Assembly (NCBI GenBank): GCA_003116975.1 | Contig: BGKB01000137.1 | Coordinates: forward strand, 62,001-126,000 | DNA length: 64,000 nucleotides | Source: Aurantiochytrium sp. KH105 | Taxonomy: Eukaryota > Sar > Bigyra > Thraustochytrida > Thraustochytriidae | Direction: 5' to 3' | Part shown: one piece after another, positions 11,301 to 19,990 of the stretch | Layout of the letters: each line of letters starts with the position of its first letter | Position numbering within the stretch: the stretch's first letter is position 1 | Position numbers and translations under genes: made by a program | The notes under the pieces: model-generated | The model's input: only the letters and a program-made list of their open reading frames with translations | Told to the model about the DNA's origin: nothing | The model's database searches: none

Positions 11301-13801
11301 GCATTGAGGCCTTTGAGGCGCGTGGCCGCCAGCGCTTTGAGCAGTTCTACAATCGCCGCGGCAAAAATATTCAGGTCAATTCGCTCCGCGAGCTGGTCGG
11401 CGATATTGATCTCTTTTGCGGGTGCTTTCCTATCATCTTTTGCACACCTGCCGTGGCAAGTACCCTGTTCAAGGGAAGACACCGACTTTTCGATCTCGTC
11501 ATCTTTGACGAAGCCTCACAGAGCCTCCCGCACGACTCGTACGCATCTCTGCTCAAAGGTCGCAAGGTCATCATTGCCGGAGACAACAAGCAGATGCCGC
11601 CGACTACACTCTTTAGCGCCGGAGGCGACCTCGATTACGAGTCGCTTGAGAACCGCCCTCTCGCCAACGACGAAGACGACGAGGACATTGACCCCAGCGT
11701 TCCCACTTCAGCAGCGTCCAAGACGCAGGACCTGCGTAGTCGTCTCAATGCAGCGAATGCCGAGTCTCTTCTCGACTACGCCAAGGAACACTCGTTCTCC
11801 TTTCGCTCTGTCGACCTCAATTTTCACTATCGAAGCCTCAACCCGGATCTCATGAAGTTTCATTGCGCAGCCATTTACCCAACAATGGCCCTTTGCCCCG
11901 AGAGACCTGCCGCAGTTTCCTCTGGGCCAGCAATCGAGCTCACGCATGCCGCCGGCGTCTACAAGGACCAGCACAATGACAAAGAAGCCTCTCTCATCAC
12001 TCAGATGCTCCGTGGCATTATTCAAAACCCGGATCAGACGATCGCGGTCGCCACCTTCAATGAAGTGCAAAAGAAGCACATTCTCAAGGTCATCAAGCAT
12101 CACCCTGACGTAGCCTTTGTGCAGCAATTGCGCACCCTGCAAAACAAGGGCAAGTTCTTTGTCAAGAACCTCGAGAATCTTCAGGGCGATGAGGTTGACA
12201 CGCTCATCATTGGCACCACCTTTGGACCCAACGCGCAAGGTACCTTTGACAAGCGCTTTGGCCGTATCGCGTTTACAGGCGTCGGGTACCGATACCTGAA
12301 CGTCCTCTTTTCTCGTGCGAAGAAGAAGGTGCACATTGTCACGAGCATTCCCGAGGTCGAGTTTCTCTCACCTGCGCGCGAACTCGATGAGGGAGGAGCA
12401 CTCAGTGGCAAATCCATGCTTTTTGGCTACCTCTCGTACGCGCGGGCCGTAAGTACTGGCGACGAAGGTCGTGTGAGCGCCGTTCTCAAGGAGTTTGCTG
12501 TGGATGAGAGCTTCTTGCAAGACGCGTCCGGTTCGCTGAACTCTTCTCTCGAAACCGTTGTCTTTGATGCGCTTACGCGCAAAAATCAGTTCCGTACGAC
12601 AAGAGTAGATCGTGTGACCGACCCCAATACGCTGTTGCAGGGTATTCTTGTGCGTCTTTCCAATCTTCGGACGCTTGTCATTCAGTGCAACTCATACGAC
12701 AGCTACCGCGAGCTCATCTACCGCAAGTTCATGTTGGAGAAGCTCGGCTACGACTTTTTCCAGGTATGGCCTGCAAATTGGCTTGATAACCCGGAACGCG
12801 AGTTTGAGCGTCTGCGTGGAGTCATTGCAAACGTGCAACGCAAACCGCGATTGACTCCTATTGAAGACGACCTCCCTGTGATTGTCGAGAGTGGGCCTGG
12901 TCATCCCGGTACAGCCGCACCTGCTCAGTTCGGGGTTTCCGCCGTGCAAGAGGAGAGCATTCGCCGCCCCGCTCGTGATCTCGAGTCGCCAGTTCCATCC
13001 ATCGTATCGTCTCCCTCACAACTGAGCTCCGAAGTCCAGAGTATTGCTTCGGACACCGAGGTCAAGGTCACGTTCCGTGACCCCTATTTGGTCAAGTACG
13101 GATCCAAGCGCAAGTACATTGTCTTTCGCCCCGAACGATATCTTCGCGGGTCGACGACCATGCTCATGGGATCGTGGGGTGGAAAGCACGAGGCCAAGCA
13201 AGTGAAAATCGACAAAGCTCGCCTCATAGCCTTACCCAAGACCGTCCCTCCGCTTGAGACTTTTTATGATGATATCGAGCACGACAAGGCCAAACATTAT
13301 GCGGCTGACAAGGCGGCTGCTGCAGAGGCCGCCATGTCAGACTCGGATGCTGACTTTGTCGATGCCGTGAGTTCACATGAGCCAGAAGCTGACCAGATGA
13401 ACGATGACACAGCGACGACGGCGGCGGCGCCGCCGACGACTTCGTCGACGCAAAAGACCAGAGCTCCCAAGACGCGTCGAAAACGAGGCTCGAATGCCAC
13501 TTCAGATGCCCTTGCTTCGGAAAGCCAAGGCAGTGGTGTTCTCGGCACGACTGTGAACGCGAACGCAGACGCTACTGACGGAACTGAGGGCAATAATGTT
13601 CGCGATGGCGACGACGACGACGATGATTTTAGCGTTGGCGATGCGGAGGAGGACAGCGACGACGAGGATTCTTGGTCCCCAAGCCCAAAACGTAGAGCAA
13701 GCGGAGGCTCGCGTGCATCTGGGTCGAAGACACGAAAGAAAAGTCCAGCTTCTGCAGGCGGTGCCGGTGGCAAGGCCAAAAGGCAGAGACGCTCACGGTA
13801 A
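8396..13801 (+). CDS. giant SF1 helicase with DUF4011-like N-terminus and Vsr-like C-terminal domain
   Basis: This 1801-residue protein has no disrupting stop. Residues about 138-215 resemble the DUF4011 region of bacterial helicases (short hydrophobic 'LGF...CPLVLWKVRLD...RFVLKREFSEP...LND'). The SF1 (UPF1-like) core has Walker A GPPGTGKS at 380-387, Walker B/motif II FDEAS at 1037-1041, a motif IV/V region (NLQGDEVD) and motif VI LNVLFSRAKKK with Arg1307. An Ala/Ser/Asn-rich linker sits at about 700-760. Residues about 1415-1475 match the small Vsr/REase_MTES_1575 endonuclease-like domain (EKLGYDFFQVWPANWLDNP), but its metal-site motif reads IQCNS (Gln1430, Asn1432) where I recall IECDG. 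The C-terminal 200 residues are acidic/basic low complexity with nuclear-localisation-like KRQRRSR. Role is inferred as nucleic-acid helicase or translocase, probably nuclear. ATG 8396 is chosen because the frame upstream is low complexity. Confidence 0.85.
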   Translation: MASTATSIRTPPPPAVSRSSRKTVMAAGAQETDDAFVEQLVAKLRGDTKQSNFMRSYNDAKSPTKFDLALLRHWPAQEVVESLTGASVETDLATVVIRTLLDEGEIALKINAKPPGRSTAAQQAARQLDALAQRCKAERKDFGVDLLRLGFPQIECYDEKLQRTYLCPLVLWKVRLDVVNGRFVLKREFSEPFELNDALCQFLATEAEIKLKDTRLFDTKDAINDVDLENLVARISPGMGKDGASTRDEIIDALRRVQDPMDKDLPEALPTAPKSARARPTKATAGAGSGSKGKQSAGHTPVVRRIVWAAVLALFKTGNNAILKDLRVYQRQGKLSLQPEPVLSGAPGSVDILHGGFALDPSQFEAVRQLAMSRNLVINGPPGTGKSQTLASVISCAGVNSLRVLVVCEKTTALEILQRKLSELRWNNWTGDKFTAFITSVQDREALVTRARANRVDVDAIPMESFLHEEKLLLRDIRRLEKIIAAEEHKFSRHCEINNEVVSFNMTVKEAIAFVIQRKLNGAKLLVPPADATFVERVFGQDHIMRLDRCQENLPSDLVRALSFLSFSRLDMEIFDADVIASRAADLIARLTAFLEDREAIVQAAKADYVKELGDVVELWENHLEELKSIEKNISQIPDDAIQRADSPAWADAIFFWRRSSDQTRLRYFGSALARIEEAIRRQDVQSQEPNNLRPEGLMASAAAAASAAAAAATGGVPSRAPAAQSQSQPLGQATRSGSSTSTSTSNNNKNNSSTPNGTLNAKRGLTFPTNFTLSNISRIVAWCEKHHQKHLQALQEVESKHPARAWEELPEVRSKQLAKFRAMKEDMKEVIRKSPFCTQPALEALLTCVDLPDKKEALWAVEKVLAPFRSENVGRWRQSSDSIDSLLELGIVQHESFFIEFLDASKADRLSWGTRIKLCVLAHEVEKKCRGLITSDFVLDQLSDALIAIQQKVQMLFCLRQGKAMAKSIEAFEARGRQRFEQFYNRRGKNIQVNSLRELVGDIDLFCGCFPIIFCTPAVASTLFKGRHRLFDLVIFDEASQSLPHDSYASLLKGRKVIIAGDNKQMPPTTLFSAGGDLDYESLENRPLANDEDDEDIDPSVPTSAASKTQDLRSRLNAANAESLLDYAKEHSFSFRSVDLNFHYRSLNPDLMKFHCAAIYPTMALCPERPAAVSSGPAIELTHAAGVYKDQHNDKEASLITQMLRGIIQNPDQTIAVATFNEVQKKHILKVIKHHPDVAFVQQLRTLQNKGKFFVKNLENLQGDEVDTLIIGTTFGPNAQGTFDKRFGRIAFTGVGYRYLNVLFSRAKKKVHIVTSIPEVEFLSPARELDEGGALSGKSMLFGYLSYARAVSTGDEGRVSAVLKEFAVDESFLQDASGSLNSSLETVVFDALTRKNQFRTTRVDRVTDPNTLLQGILVRLSNLRTLVIQCNSYDSYRELIYRKFMLEKLGYDFFQVWPANWLDNPEREFERLRGVIANVQRKPRLTPIEDDLPVIVESGPGHPGTAAPAQFGVSAVQEESIRRPARDLESPVPSIVSSPSQLSSEVQSIASDTEVKVTFRDPYLVKYGSKRKYIVFRPERYLRGSTTMLMGSWGGKHEAKQVKIDKARLIALPKTVPPLETFYDDIEHDKAKHYAADKAAAAEAAMSDSDADFVDAVSSHEPEADQMNDDTATTAAAPPTTSSTQKTRAPKTRRKRGSNATSDALASESQGSGVLGTTVNANADATDGTEGNNVRDGDDDDDDFSVGDAEEDSDDEDSWSPSPKRRASGGSRASGSKTRKKSPASAGGAGGKAKRQRRSR

Positions 13802-14497
13802 TGACGCATGAGAAAAAAAATGAATCGAGAATTGACGCCATCGCTTGGATGCACTGGTTGAACCTATCCTCTTATGTTTATATACTCTACGAGTGAATTT
13901 TAGAATCTTTTTGTGTGACAGTAAGCGTATGAACGATCTCGCGGCGTCGAACCAGGGTCCTGCGTGGCGAGAATTTCGTATTGAGCATTAGGGATCTAGC
14001 CTTGCTCACTCCCTCCAACATGCTGCGAAATCCCGTACCGCGACGAGCTGACAGCGCCATTCCCAAAGCTCTCGTCCGTAGCCGCATTTACGTCGATCAA
14101 TATCATGTGCTCAGTGATAACGAAGAAACAGGTAGAGTTCAGGGCCGCTCAACTAGAAAGTGCCAAATGACATTTAAGGCAGCAGAATGTGATGGTCAAT
14201 CACCAGTCCAAGGGATCGTCATGAGGGGACATTCGGTGGAATGCGGCACGCACGAGCCAAACAATCGAAAGCATCGCCTGTGCGCAGGCGCATATATATA
14301 TACCCTACTTTGCAAGTCTTTAAAGAAATCAGTTTGAGACAATTTCTAAATCCAGCATGGAAATGCCATGAGTAAGATAAAGGAATCGCAAGGGCGCACA
14401 TGAGCTAACTATTCGTCGATTCTTGATGGCATCTTTTCCTTTCTCATAGGTAGTAGTGTAAAAAAGTCATTGATGGTCTTTCTCTACAATAAGTCAA
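13802..14497. other. convergent intergenic region, unusually long
   Basis: This 696-base gap lies between two 3' ends; other convergent gaps here are 54-370 bases. It contains a TATA-like run (CATATATATATACC, 14290-14303) and short open frames on both strands with no family resemblance. A GGTTCGA-like B-box on the minus strand near 13948 lacks foldable tRNA arms. Nothing is assigned. Confidence 0.4.
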
Positions 14498-17002
14498 TCA
14501 TGCTTGCGCCAGCTGACGATCAGAGGGAGGTGCCTGCTGATTCATGCTTGGACTTGGATCCTCTGCAGCTTCCTTTTGAGAGGGCGATTTGGCGCGCAAT
14601 ACCTTGCCAAAAATGTTCGAAAGCCACCCCTCGCCGTTGTCTTCAGCATCGCCCTCTGATGGTGTCGCTGCTGTTCCCGAATCCTCACTACGCGCATCGG
14701 TTTGCGGTGGTACTCGCGCATATGCATCGCGTAAATTTGCAACGCGATAAGGGTTGGGTCTTGCTTCCGTAATCTCGCCGCTCAGGGGGTTCTCCTCCCC
14801 ACCGGCAACGGCCACGAGCTGTTCGAGAAGATCGACTGTCTGCCGCAAAGCCTTTGGTGGGTCGTCGAGCATGACAACCTGCAAGCGGGCACAGTCAAGC
14901 GCGGAATTTCCTTGCGCGTTCAGCTGAGTGAGGTTTGCGCCATACTGCGCCAGAAGCTGGACGCACTTGAGATGACCTTTAGTCAGACCAACAGCGGCGC
15001 AATGCAGCGGCGCGTCTCCATTCTCGTCAATGACTTGCGTTGAGGCAGCACTTTGCAATAGCCAACGCACAACAAGGGCGTTTCCTGCAGATGCGGCTAA
15101 ATGGAGTGGCGTTGCTCCCTGGCCATCTGCGAGCTCAATGTCCGCTCCGTACTCGACCAAAAGGCTCGCGATCTCGACCAGGTTGCGCTGCATGGCCTTA
15201 TTGGCGCTCGTGTCCTTGCTGCAGCACCTGTGCAGCATGGACGCATCGGTTTTGTCATCTTCGAGGCTGGCGTCTTGCATCATGGCCTGCAGGGCAGCTT
15301 CCGGATCTGCATCGTCAATCGCATCACGAAGCAGGTCATCCGGCGACCGTTCCACCGGAGTGGTTGCAAGATGATCATTTGATGCAAGGTGACGGCTCAG
15401 TGAGGCTTTGGCCGCGCGCTCAAAGAACTTTGCCCATACCTTGCCAATGCGCTCAGAAGAGATTGCTGTAGACGAGGTTGTCGACACAACATCGCTCTCG
15501 TGGGGATGAGAATGTCTCTCGTGCAAAGAAGGGGAAGGCGAACGCGCCCAACCGTGATTGGCGGGTGTCATGCTCGGGTCTGCGTCTGTTTCAGGGTGCG
15601 CAGGAGGCGTCGACGGCGCGAGCTCTGTTTGATGCCACGTGTTTTCGCCATATGAGACGTGAGCTCTCATTTCAGGTCTTGCGTCAAATTCAGTCTGAGG
15701 GTTCCGTAAGAATGCTTGTTGCGGCTCGTACTCGGGTTGTAGCTGAGAATAATAATCATCAACGCCTGTTCCCTGTGTCTGGCCTTGAAAGTATTCGTAG
15801 GCGGCGAGGGACTCACGAAGCTCCGCGTTCTCGTTGGCCAGTAGAGCTTGCTTTGTAAGCGCTTCGCGTGCAGTTTCCTCCCATTGGTCTCGGCTGGCTC
15901 GTGCCTCATCAAGCTGTGCCTGGCAGCTCGCCAGCTGGGCCAGGCATTCATCGAGCTTTTGGGCTTCTCGTTCAGTCATGATTTCGTCAAAGGTTGAAGC
16001 GAGGTCAGAGCTGGCAAGGTCGCGTGCAAGGCAACCATCAGCATCGACTACGTCCATCAAGAAGCTCAAAGAACCGCTCGAGCCGTCCACACAGCGCAGT
16101 CGTGCGAGAAGCTTTGAGCATGCTGTGTGGCCGCTGGCGGCCGCCAGATGCAGCGGGGTCCGCCCTTGAAAATCTACAAGACCTTGGAGGGAAGAAAGCA
16201 TGCCGCCCTCGTCCACTAATGTCTCCACAAGTGCCTGAAGAGGCTCCAAAAGACCGTTCGCTGCATAGGCATGCATTGCTTGTTGACCTTTTCCGGGCTC
16301 TACGACGTTCGCTTGTGCACCGAGCTGCAAAAGGAGGCTTACCATGGGTTCGGAGCGTGCACCAAAGAGAGGCGTGCGACCTTGCGCATCTTGTGCATTT
16401 ACGTCGATGCCAGCGAGTACGAAGCCTCGTACTTCTTCAAGGGCATCGCGTCGCACTGCGTCGTGGACCATTGTAATAACACGAAGTGCCTGAGCTTTTG
16501 CGCTCAGCGCAGCAGAGGAGGTGGTGTTTTCGCTGCAATCTTCATCACCTTTGGGTGTCTCGACTTCTGTCGAGATCTCCTTGTCAATTTCTTTCCCCGC
16601 GTGCGGGTCTTCCCATTGAGAGTTTCCACTGCCTGGGTTGTACCAATAAGGAAAGCCATCTTCGGTCTCGTGACGCTCCCATGCGTTCACGTCTTCCGGA
16701 ATTCGAGGCTGTTCCTTTTCTTCACAGGCCAATGGCGAAAATGCGTCCTGCTGTTCCACAAAGCTGAGCCCTCGCGCCGTTTGGTAGACATCATTTGCTG
16801 CATTTTCATCGACTTTATCAATCCTACTGCTGCTGCTGCCGCTGCCGCTGCCGCTCTCACTGTCGCTGTCTGGATCAAGCTTGCCCTCGATCGTGGCTAC
16901 TGCGAGTCGCACTTTGCCAAGCTCCATTTCATTGCTTTCCTGTTCAAGGTCGATAGCGTGCATAGCAGCATCCTCGCCAGCGTCTTTTGGTGCTGCTTCC
17001 AT
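14498..17002 (-). CDS. WW-domain and ankyrin-repeat scaffold protein
   Basis: This is an 834-residue protein. A WW domain lies at about 106-135, with Trp108 and Trp130 spaced as usual and Pro133 following, so it probably binds Pro-rich ligands. A first ankyrin cluster spans about 165-330 (DAQGRTPLFGA, DFQGRTPLHLAAASGH). A coiled-coil stretch at about 335-405 precedes a disordered linker, and a second ankyrin cluster spans about 610-720 (GQGATPLHLAASAGN, NGDAPLHCAAVG). An acidic Ser/Gly-rich run lies near 43-60. There is no catalytic domain, so an adaptor role is inferred. The start is ATG 17002; an open TTG upstream sits in a CG dinucleotide run. Partner and pathway are unknown. Confidence 0.85.
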   Translation of the reverse strand: MEAAPKDAGEDAAMHAIDLEQESNEMELGKVRLAVATIEGKLDPDSDSESGSGSGSSSSRIDKVDENAANDVYQTARGLSFVEQQDAFSPLACEEKEQPRIPEDVNAWERHETEDGFPYWYNPGSGNSQWEDPHAGKEIDKEISTEVETPKGDEDCSENTTSSAALSAKAQALRVITMVHDAVRRDALEEVRGFVLAGIDVNAQDAQGRTPLFGARSEPMVSLLLQLGAQANVVEPGKGQQAMHAYAANGLLEPLQALVETLVDEGGMLSSLQGLVDFQGRTPLHLAAASGHTACSKLLARLRCVDGSSGSLSFLMDVVDADGCLARDLASSDLASTFDEIMTEREAQKLDECLAQLASCQAQLDEARASRDQWEETAREALTKQALLANENAELRESLAAYEYFQGQTQGTGVDDYYSQLQPEYEPQQAFLRNPQTEFDARPEMRAHVSYGENTWHQTELAPSTPPAHPETDADPSMTPANHGWARSPSPSLHERHSHPHESDVVSTTSSTAISSERIGKVWAKFFERAAKASLSRHLASNDHLATTPVERSPDDLLRDAIDDADPEAALQAMMQDASLEDDKTDASMLHRCCSKDTSANKAMQRNLVEIASLLVEYGADIELADGQGATPLHLAASAGNALVVRWLLQSAASTQVIDENGDAPLHCAAVGLTKGHLKCVQLLAQYGANLTQLNAQGNSALDCARLQVVMLDDPPKALRQTVDLLEQLVAVAGGEENPLSGEITEARPNPYRVANLRDAYARVPPQTDARSEDSGTAATPSEGDAEDNGEGWLSNIFGKVLRAKSPSQKEAAEDPSPSMNQQAPPSDRQLAQA

Positions 17003-17364
17003 GATGTCTTTTCGCGCGCGCGCGCGCGAATGCAACTTGGCCAGCTGCCGCAGCCTTTTCCCTCTTTTCTCGTCCGAGACGCTTTCAGATTTGCTTGGTC
17101 GGAGTCAGAAAATCTGTCCTCGATCCAAACCGTTGCGCAAACGGCCCCCAAGCTAGTATGCTCCGCCAGCACTGCACCGCAGGCCGAACAAAAGTCTCTG
17201 CTTCTCTAATCAGCCTGCTTTCCCCCGTCGTAAAGAGCTGCTCCTCGTCACAAGTTCACGCCGCTTCACCTACGCCTCAAGCCGGGGCCTGCCTTCTGAC
17301 ACCCACCCAACCAAAGCCAAAATGTCAACGCTGCACTACAACTCCGCTCAGCAGCAGCAGCGGC

Positions 17365-17406
<42 letters not shown>

Positions 17407-18087
17407 TGACAAAGGCCAGGCCGCTCGAGGCGTGCTCCTCGCCTCGGCCCAGCTCCCTCAAGATGGCGATCATCAACCCCCGGGTCAACGGATATCTCCT
17501 CAGCGCGTGTGTACCATGTGTATACTGCCGCTCGGTCCGCCTTCACTCATCCGCGCGCGGCTGGGCTCCGTCCACGCGGCGCCAAGCCCGGCGCGAGGCG
17601 GCGGCACCTCGCGCCGCGGGCCCGCCCGCCGAGAGGCGCGTCGCGTCGCGTCGCGTCCTGGGCGCCCGCGTGCCGCCGGAACGAGCGCAGCGCAGCGCAG
17701 CGTCGAGCAGTACTTCGCGTGCACGCGCGTGCGACAAGCGACAAGTTGGACTTCCTTACCAAGCAAGCGAGCGACCAGGGAAGGGGGCCTTGCTCGCTAG
17801 CCCAGCCAGCAGACCCGAACGCAAGACCGCGGCCTGTGTCTGCGCGTCGTGGACCGGGAAGCCAGCCTCTCTCGCGCGCGCGTGCGAGCGTAGCGCTGTC
17901 GCGTGTCCGACGCGAGCGGCAACATACGTCTATCCTGTCCATCTGTACGGCGGCGAACCCTGCGCGGAGTTGTGGACGACTTGGGCGGGCCTCGACGAGC
18001 TAGCGGACTCACTTTGCGCGCGCGAAGCAGACGGGCAGGGGCGAAAGGAATCGAGGGCCTTGGCCTGGACTTGTCTGCTCGGTGACC
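17003..18087. other. divergent region with CAG repeat and possible small upstream exon
   Basis: This lies between the ankyrin gene (minus) and the adenylate-kinase fusion (plus). An ATG in good context (CCAAAATGTC, ATG at 17322) opens a frame with a polyQ run and then about 40 ordinary residues before it turns into Arg/Ala/Ser low complexity. It could be a short protein or first exon ending at a GTGTGT donor near 17507, but I found no convincing acceptor. The rest is GC-rich with TCGCG-type repeats. Confidence 0.35.
17350..17407 (+). repeat. CAG triplet repeat
   Basis: A near-pure CAG run of about 58 bases has one CGG-CGG interruption. In the frame opened by the ATG at 17322 it encodes Gln. 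Confidence 0.9.
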
Positions 18088-19866
18088 ATGATGAACGACA
18101 GCGAAGACGGCGCGATCGAGGCAGCTGTGGACCGCGAGCTCGCAGAAGACCTGCACAGGAGCCCGCACGAAGGGGTCGAGCTGGCACAAGAGGGCAGCGT
18201 CGGGACAATCTTGATTTGCGGCCCGCCGTCCGGGGGCAAGTCGACGCAATGCAAACGGCTCGTGGACAAGTACGGGCTGATACACGTTTCCGCAGGGGAC
18301 CTCTTGCGTGCGAGACAGAATCTCATGCCAGAGCTCGCGGCGTACATCGACGCTGGACGTCTTGTCCCCGATGAGCTGGTGTGCGCTATCATCAAAGAGC
18401 GCCTCGCTGAGCGCGACTGCCGCGAAAAGGGAGTTCTTCTGGACGGTTTCCCTCGCACCCATCGACAGGCCGAGGTTCTTGCCGACCTCGGCGTCACAGT
18501 CTCGCACGTGATCCTTCTCAAGGTTGAAGATGAAGTCGTCTACGGGCGAGTGGAGAATCGACGCATCGATCCAGTATCTGGGCAAATCTTCAACATGAAA
18601 ATGAGCCCACCCGAGGACCCTGCCGTGCTCGCACGGCTGGTGATGCGATCGGACGATACCCGCGACAAGATGCGTCAGCGGCTTGCCATGTACCATGATA
18701 ACATTGACAGTATCATGCAGTTCTACAAGGGTTTGGTGCAGCCCATCGAGGCGGACGCGCACCCAGATCGCGTTTTTGACCGCATTCGCGACATCATCGA
18801 GGGCGATCTTTATTGGGGATGCCACATTCAGCGGTCCATGACCGTTCGCAACTACGAGTGTTCACCGACCAACGACCTCGGCGGATCGCGAGATTTGATT
18901 ACCGCGACACAATACAGCGAGCACATGCTATGGCTCATGCTCGGACGTGGCGTGCTGGCAGACGTGCGAAATCCAATCTCGTTTGCAGGGCGACCCAAGA
19001 TCCGTGCCAACAAGAATGTACGCTTCCTGGTGCGCGCCCACAGTGTCGAGCTTTGCCACGCGCTCGTCCCCGGTCTTGATGTGCATTGCCGCGTTTGGCT
19101 CGAGCACGTGGGCGAACGATCCGTTGTTTTAGGCCACACGATCGCCACGACGCAGGCTGATGTGGAAAGGGCACTCAAGCTGCTCATGATCACCGGCCAG
19201 CAGAGACGATACCTCGAGACCTTGCGCGAGAGTCTTCAGCGCAAGTTTGGTCCGCATCGCGAGATGGAGATTGCACGCGGAGTCACCGTGCTCGTGACAA
19301 TCGATCGGCAAACAGGTGCGCTCACTGCGGTACCACAACGTCGGCGTCTCCGCAATCTCGTACTCAAGGGTGCCCTTCAGGCTGCACGCTCAGCGCCGCG
19401 ATCCGCGATGATTGAGTTTGCGGCGACACGATTACAAATGGAAGCCTGCCCCGACGAGGCCTTTAAGATTGAGTATCGCGTCCAGCCTCGGGATGTAGGA
19501 CTTGACGACTACATTAACCCGGCGACCCTCGTCTCGCTTGTGGAAATGGCTCGCTTTGAGGCAGAGGTCAGCGCTGTATACCCCCGTGCTTCAAAGAGAG
19601 TCAAGCCGTTAACCTCGTCCACTTTGCGCCCACGTTGCCTCTGGCTGGAGACGCGCTCCCCACCGCGTCTTGGTGATCGCGTAATTATGCGTACCTGGAT
19701 CCTCAACAAGCGACCGGAGGCGGCAAAGGGGGTCCCTGCGCTCACAGGGTTGGTTTTTGTAGGCTTTGAGCTCAAAGATATGGCCTCCAAAGTTTTGCTC
19801 CGGGGCTGCCAGGTCCTCTCTCCCGCTTCTTCTGTCTCTGCCGGGGACTCGCACGCCAAGTTATAG
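18088..19866 (+). CDS. adenylate kinase fused to tandem hotdog-fold domains
   Basis: This is a 592-residue protein. Residues about 40-235 are an adenylate/UMP-CMP kinase: P-loop GPPSGGKST at 45-53, the NMP-binding segment (HVSAGDLLRA), LLDGFPRT, and the LID start GRVENRRIDPVSG at about 153-165 with Arg158/Arg159. Residues about 250-365 and 455-585 look like two hotdog (acyl-CoA thioesterase-type) folds; the second has the typical 'VQPRDVG...INPATLVSLVEMARFE...RLGDRVIMRTWI' pattern. The usual His-Val-Asn after the Asp is replaced (DVGLDDYIN), so thioesterase activity is doubtful. I know of no common kinase-hotdog fusion; coupling of nucleotide and acyl-CoA metabolism is only inference. The start is ATG 18088. 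Confidence 0.85.
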   Translation: MMNDSEDGAIEAAVDRELAEDLHRSPHEGVELAQEGSVGTILICGPPSGGKSTQCKRLVDKYGLIHVSAGDLLRARQNLMPELAAYIDAGRLVPDELVCAIIKERLAERDCREKGVLLDGFPRTHRQAEVLADLGVTVSHVILLKVEDEVVYGRVENRRIDPVSGQIFNMKMSPPEDPAVLARLVMRSDDTRDKMRQRLAMYHDNIDSIMQFYKGLVQPIEADAHPDRVFDRIRDIIEGDLYWGCHIQRSMTVRNYECSPTNDLGGSRDLITATQYSEHMLWLMLGRGVLADVRNPISFAGRPKIRANKNVRFLVRAHSVELCHALVPGLDVHCRVWLEHVGERSVVLGHTIATTQADVERALKLLMITGQQRRYLETLRESLQRKFGPHREMEIARGVTVLVTIDRQTGALTAVPQRRRLRNLVLKGALQAARSAPRSAMIEFAATRLQMEACPDEAFKIEYRVQPRDVGLDDYINPATLVSLVEMARFEAEVSAVYPRASKRVKPLTSSTLRPRCLWLETRSPPRLGDRVIMRTWILNKRPEAAKGVPALTGLVFVGFELKDMASKVLLRGCQVLSPASSVSAGDSHAKL

Positions 19867-19990
19867 GCCTGGTGTTAAGAACAGATCAAATCATCATCTT
19901 CATTATTCTTCTTGCCCCTGCTACATCCATGGTCATGTGCGCCGACTTATCGCTTTACATGTACGTGCTCAACGCGCGCAATTACGAAAG

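Noticed and set aside
13918..13990. GGTTCGA-like tRNA B-box on the minus strand
   Set aside because: I could not fold a matching T arm, acceptor stem or D arm around it; the pairing fails.
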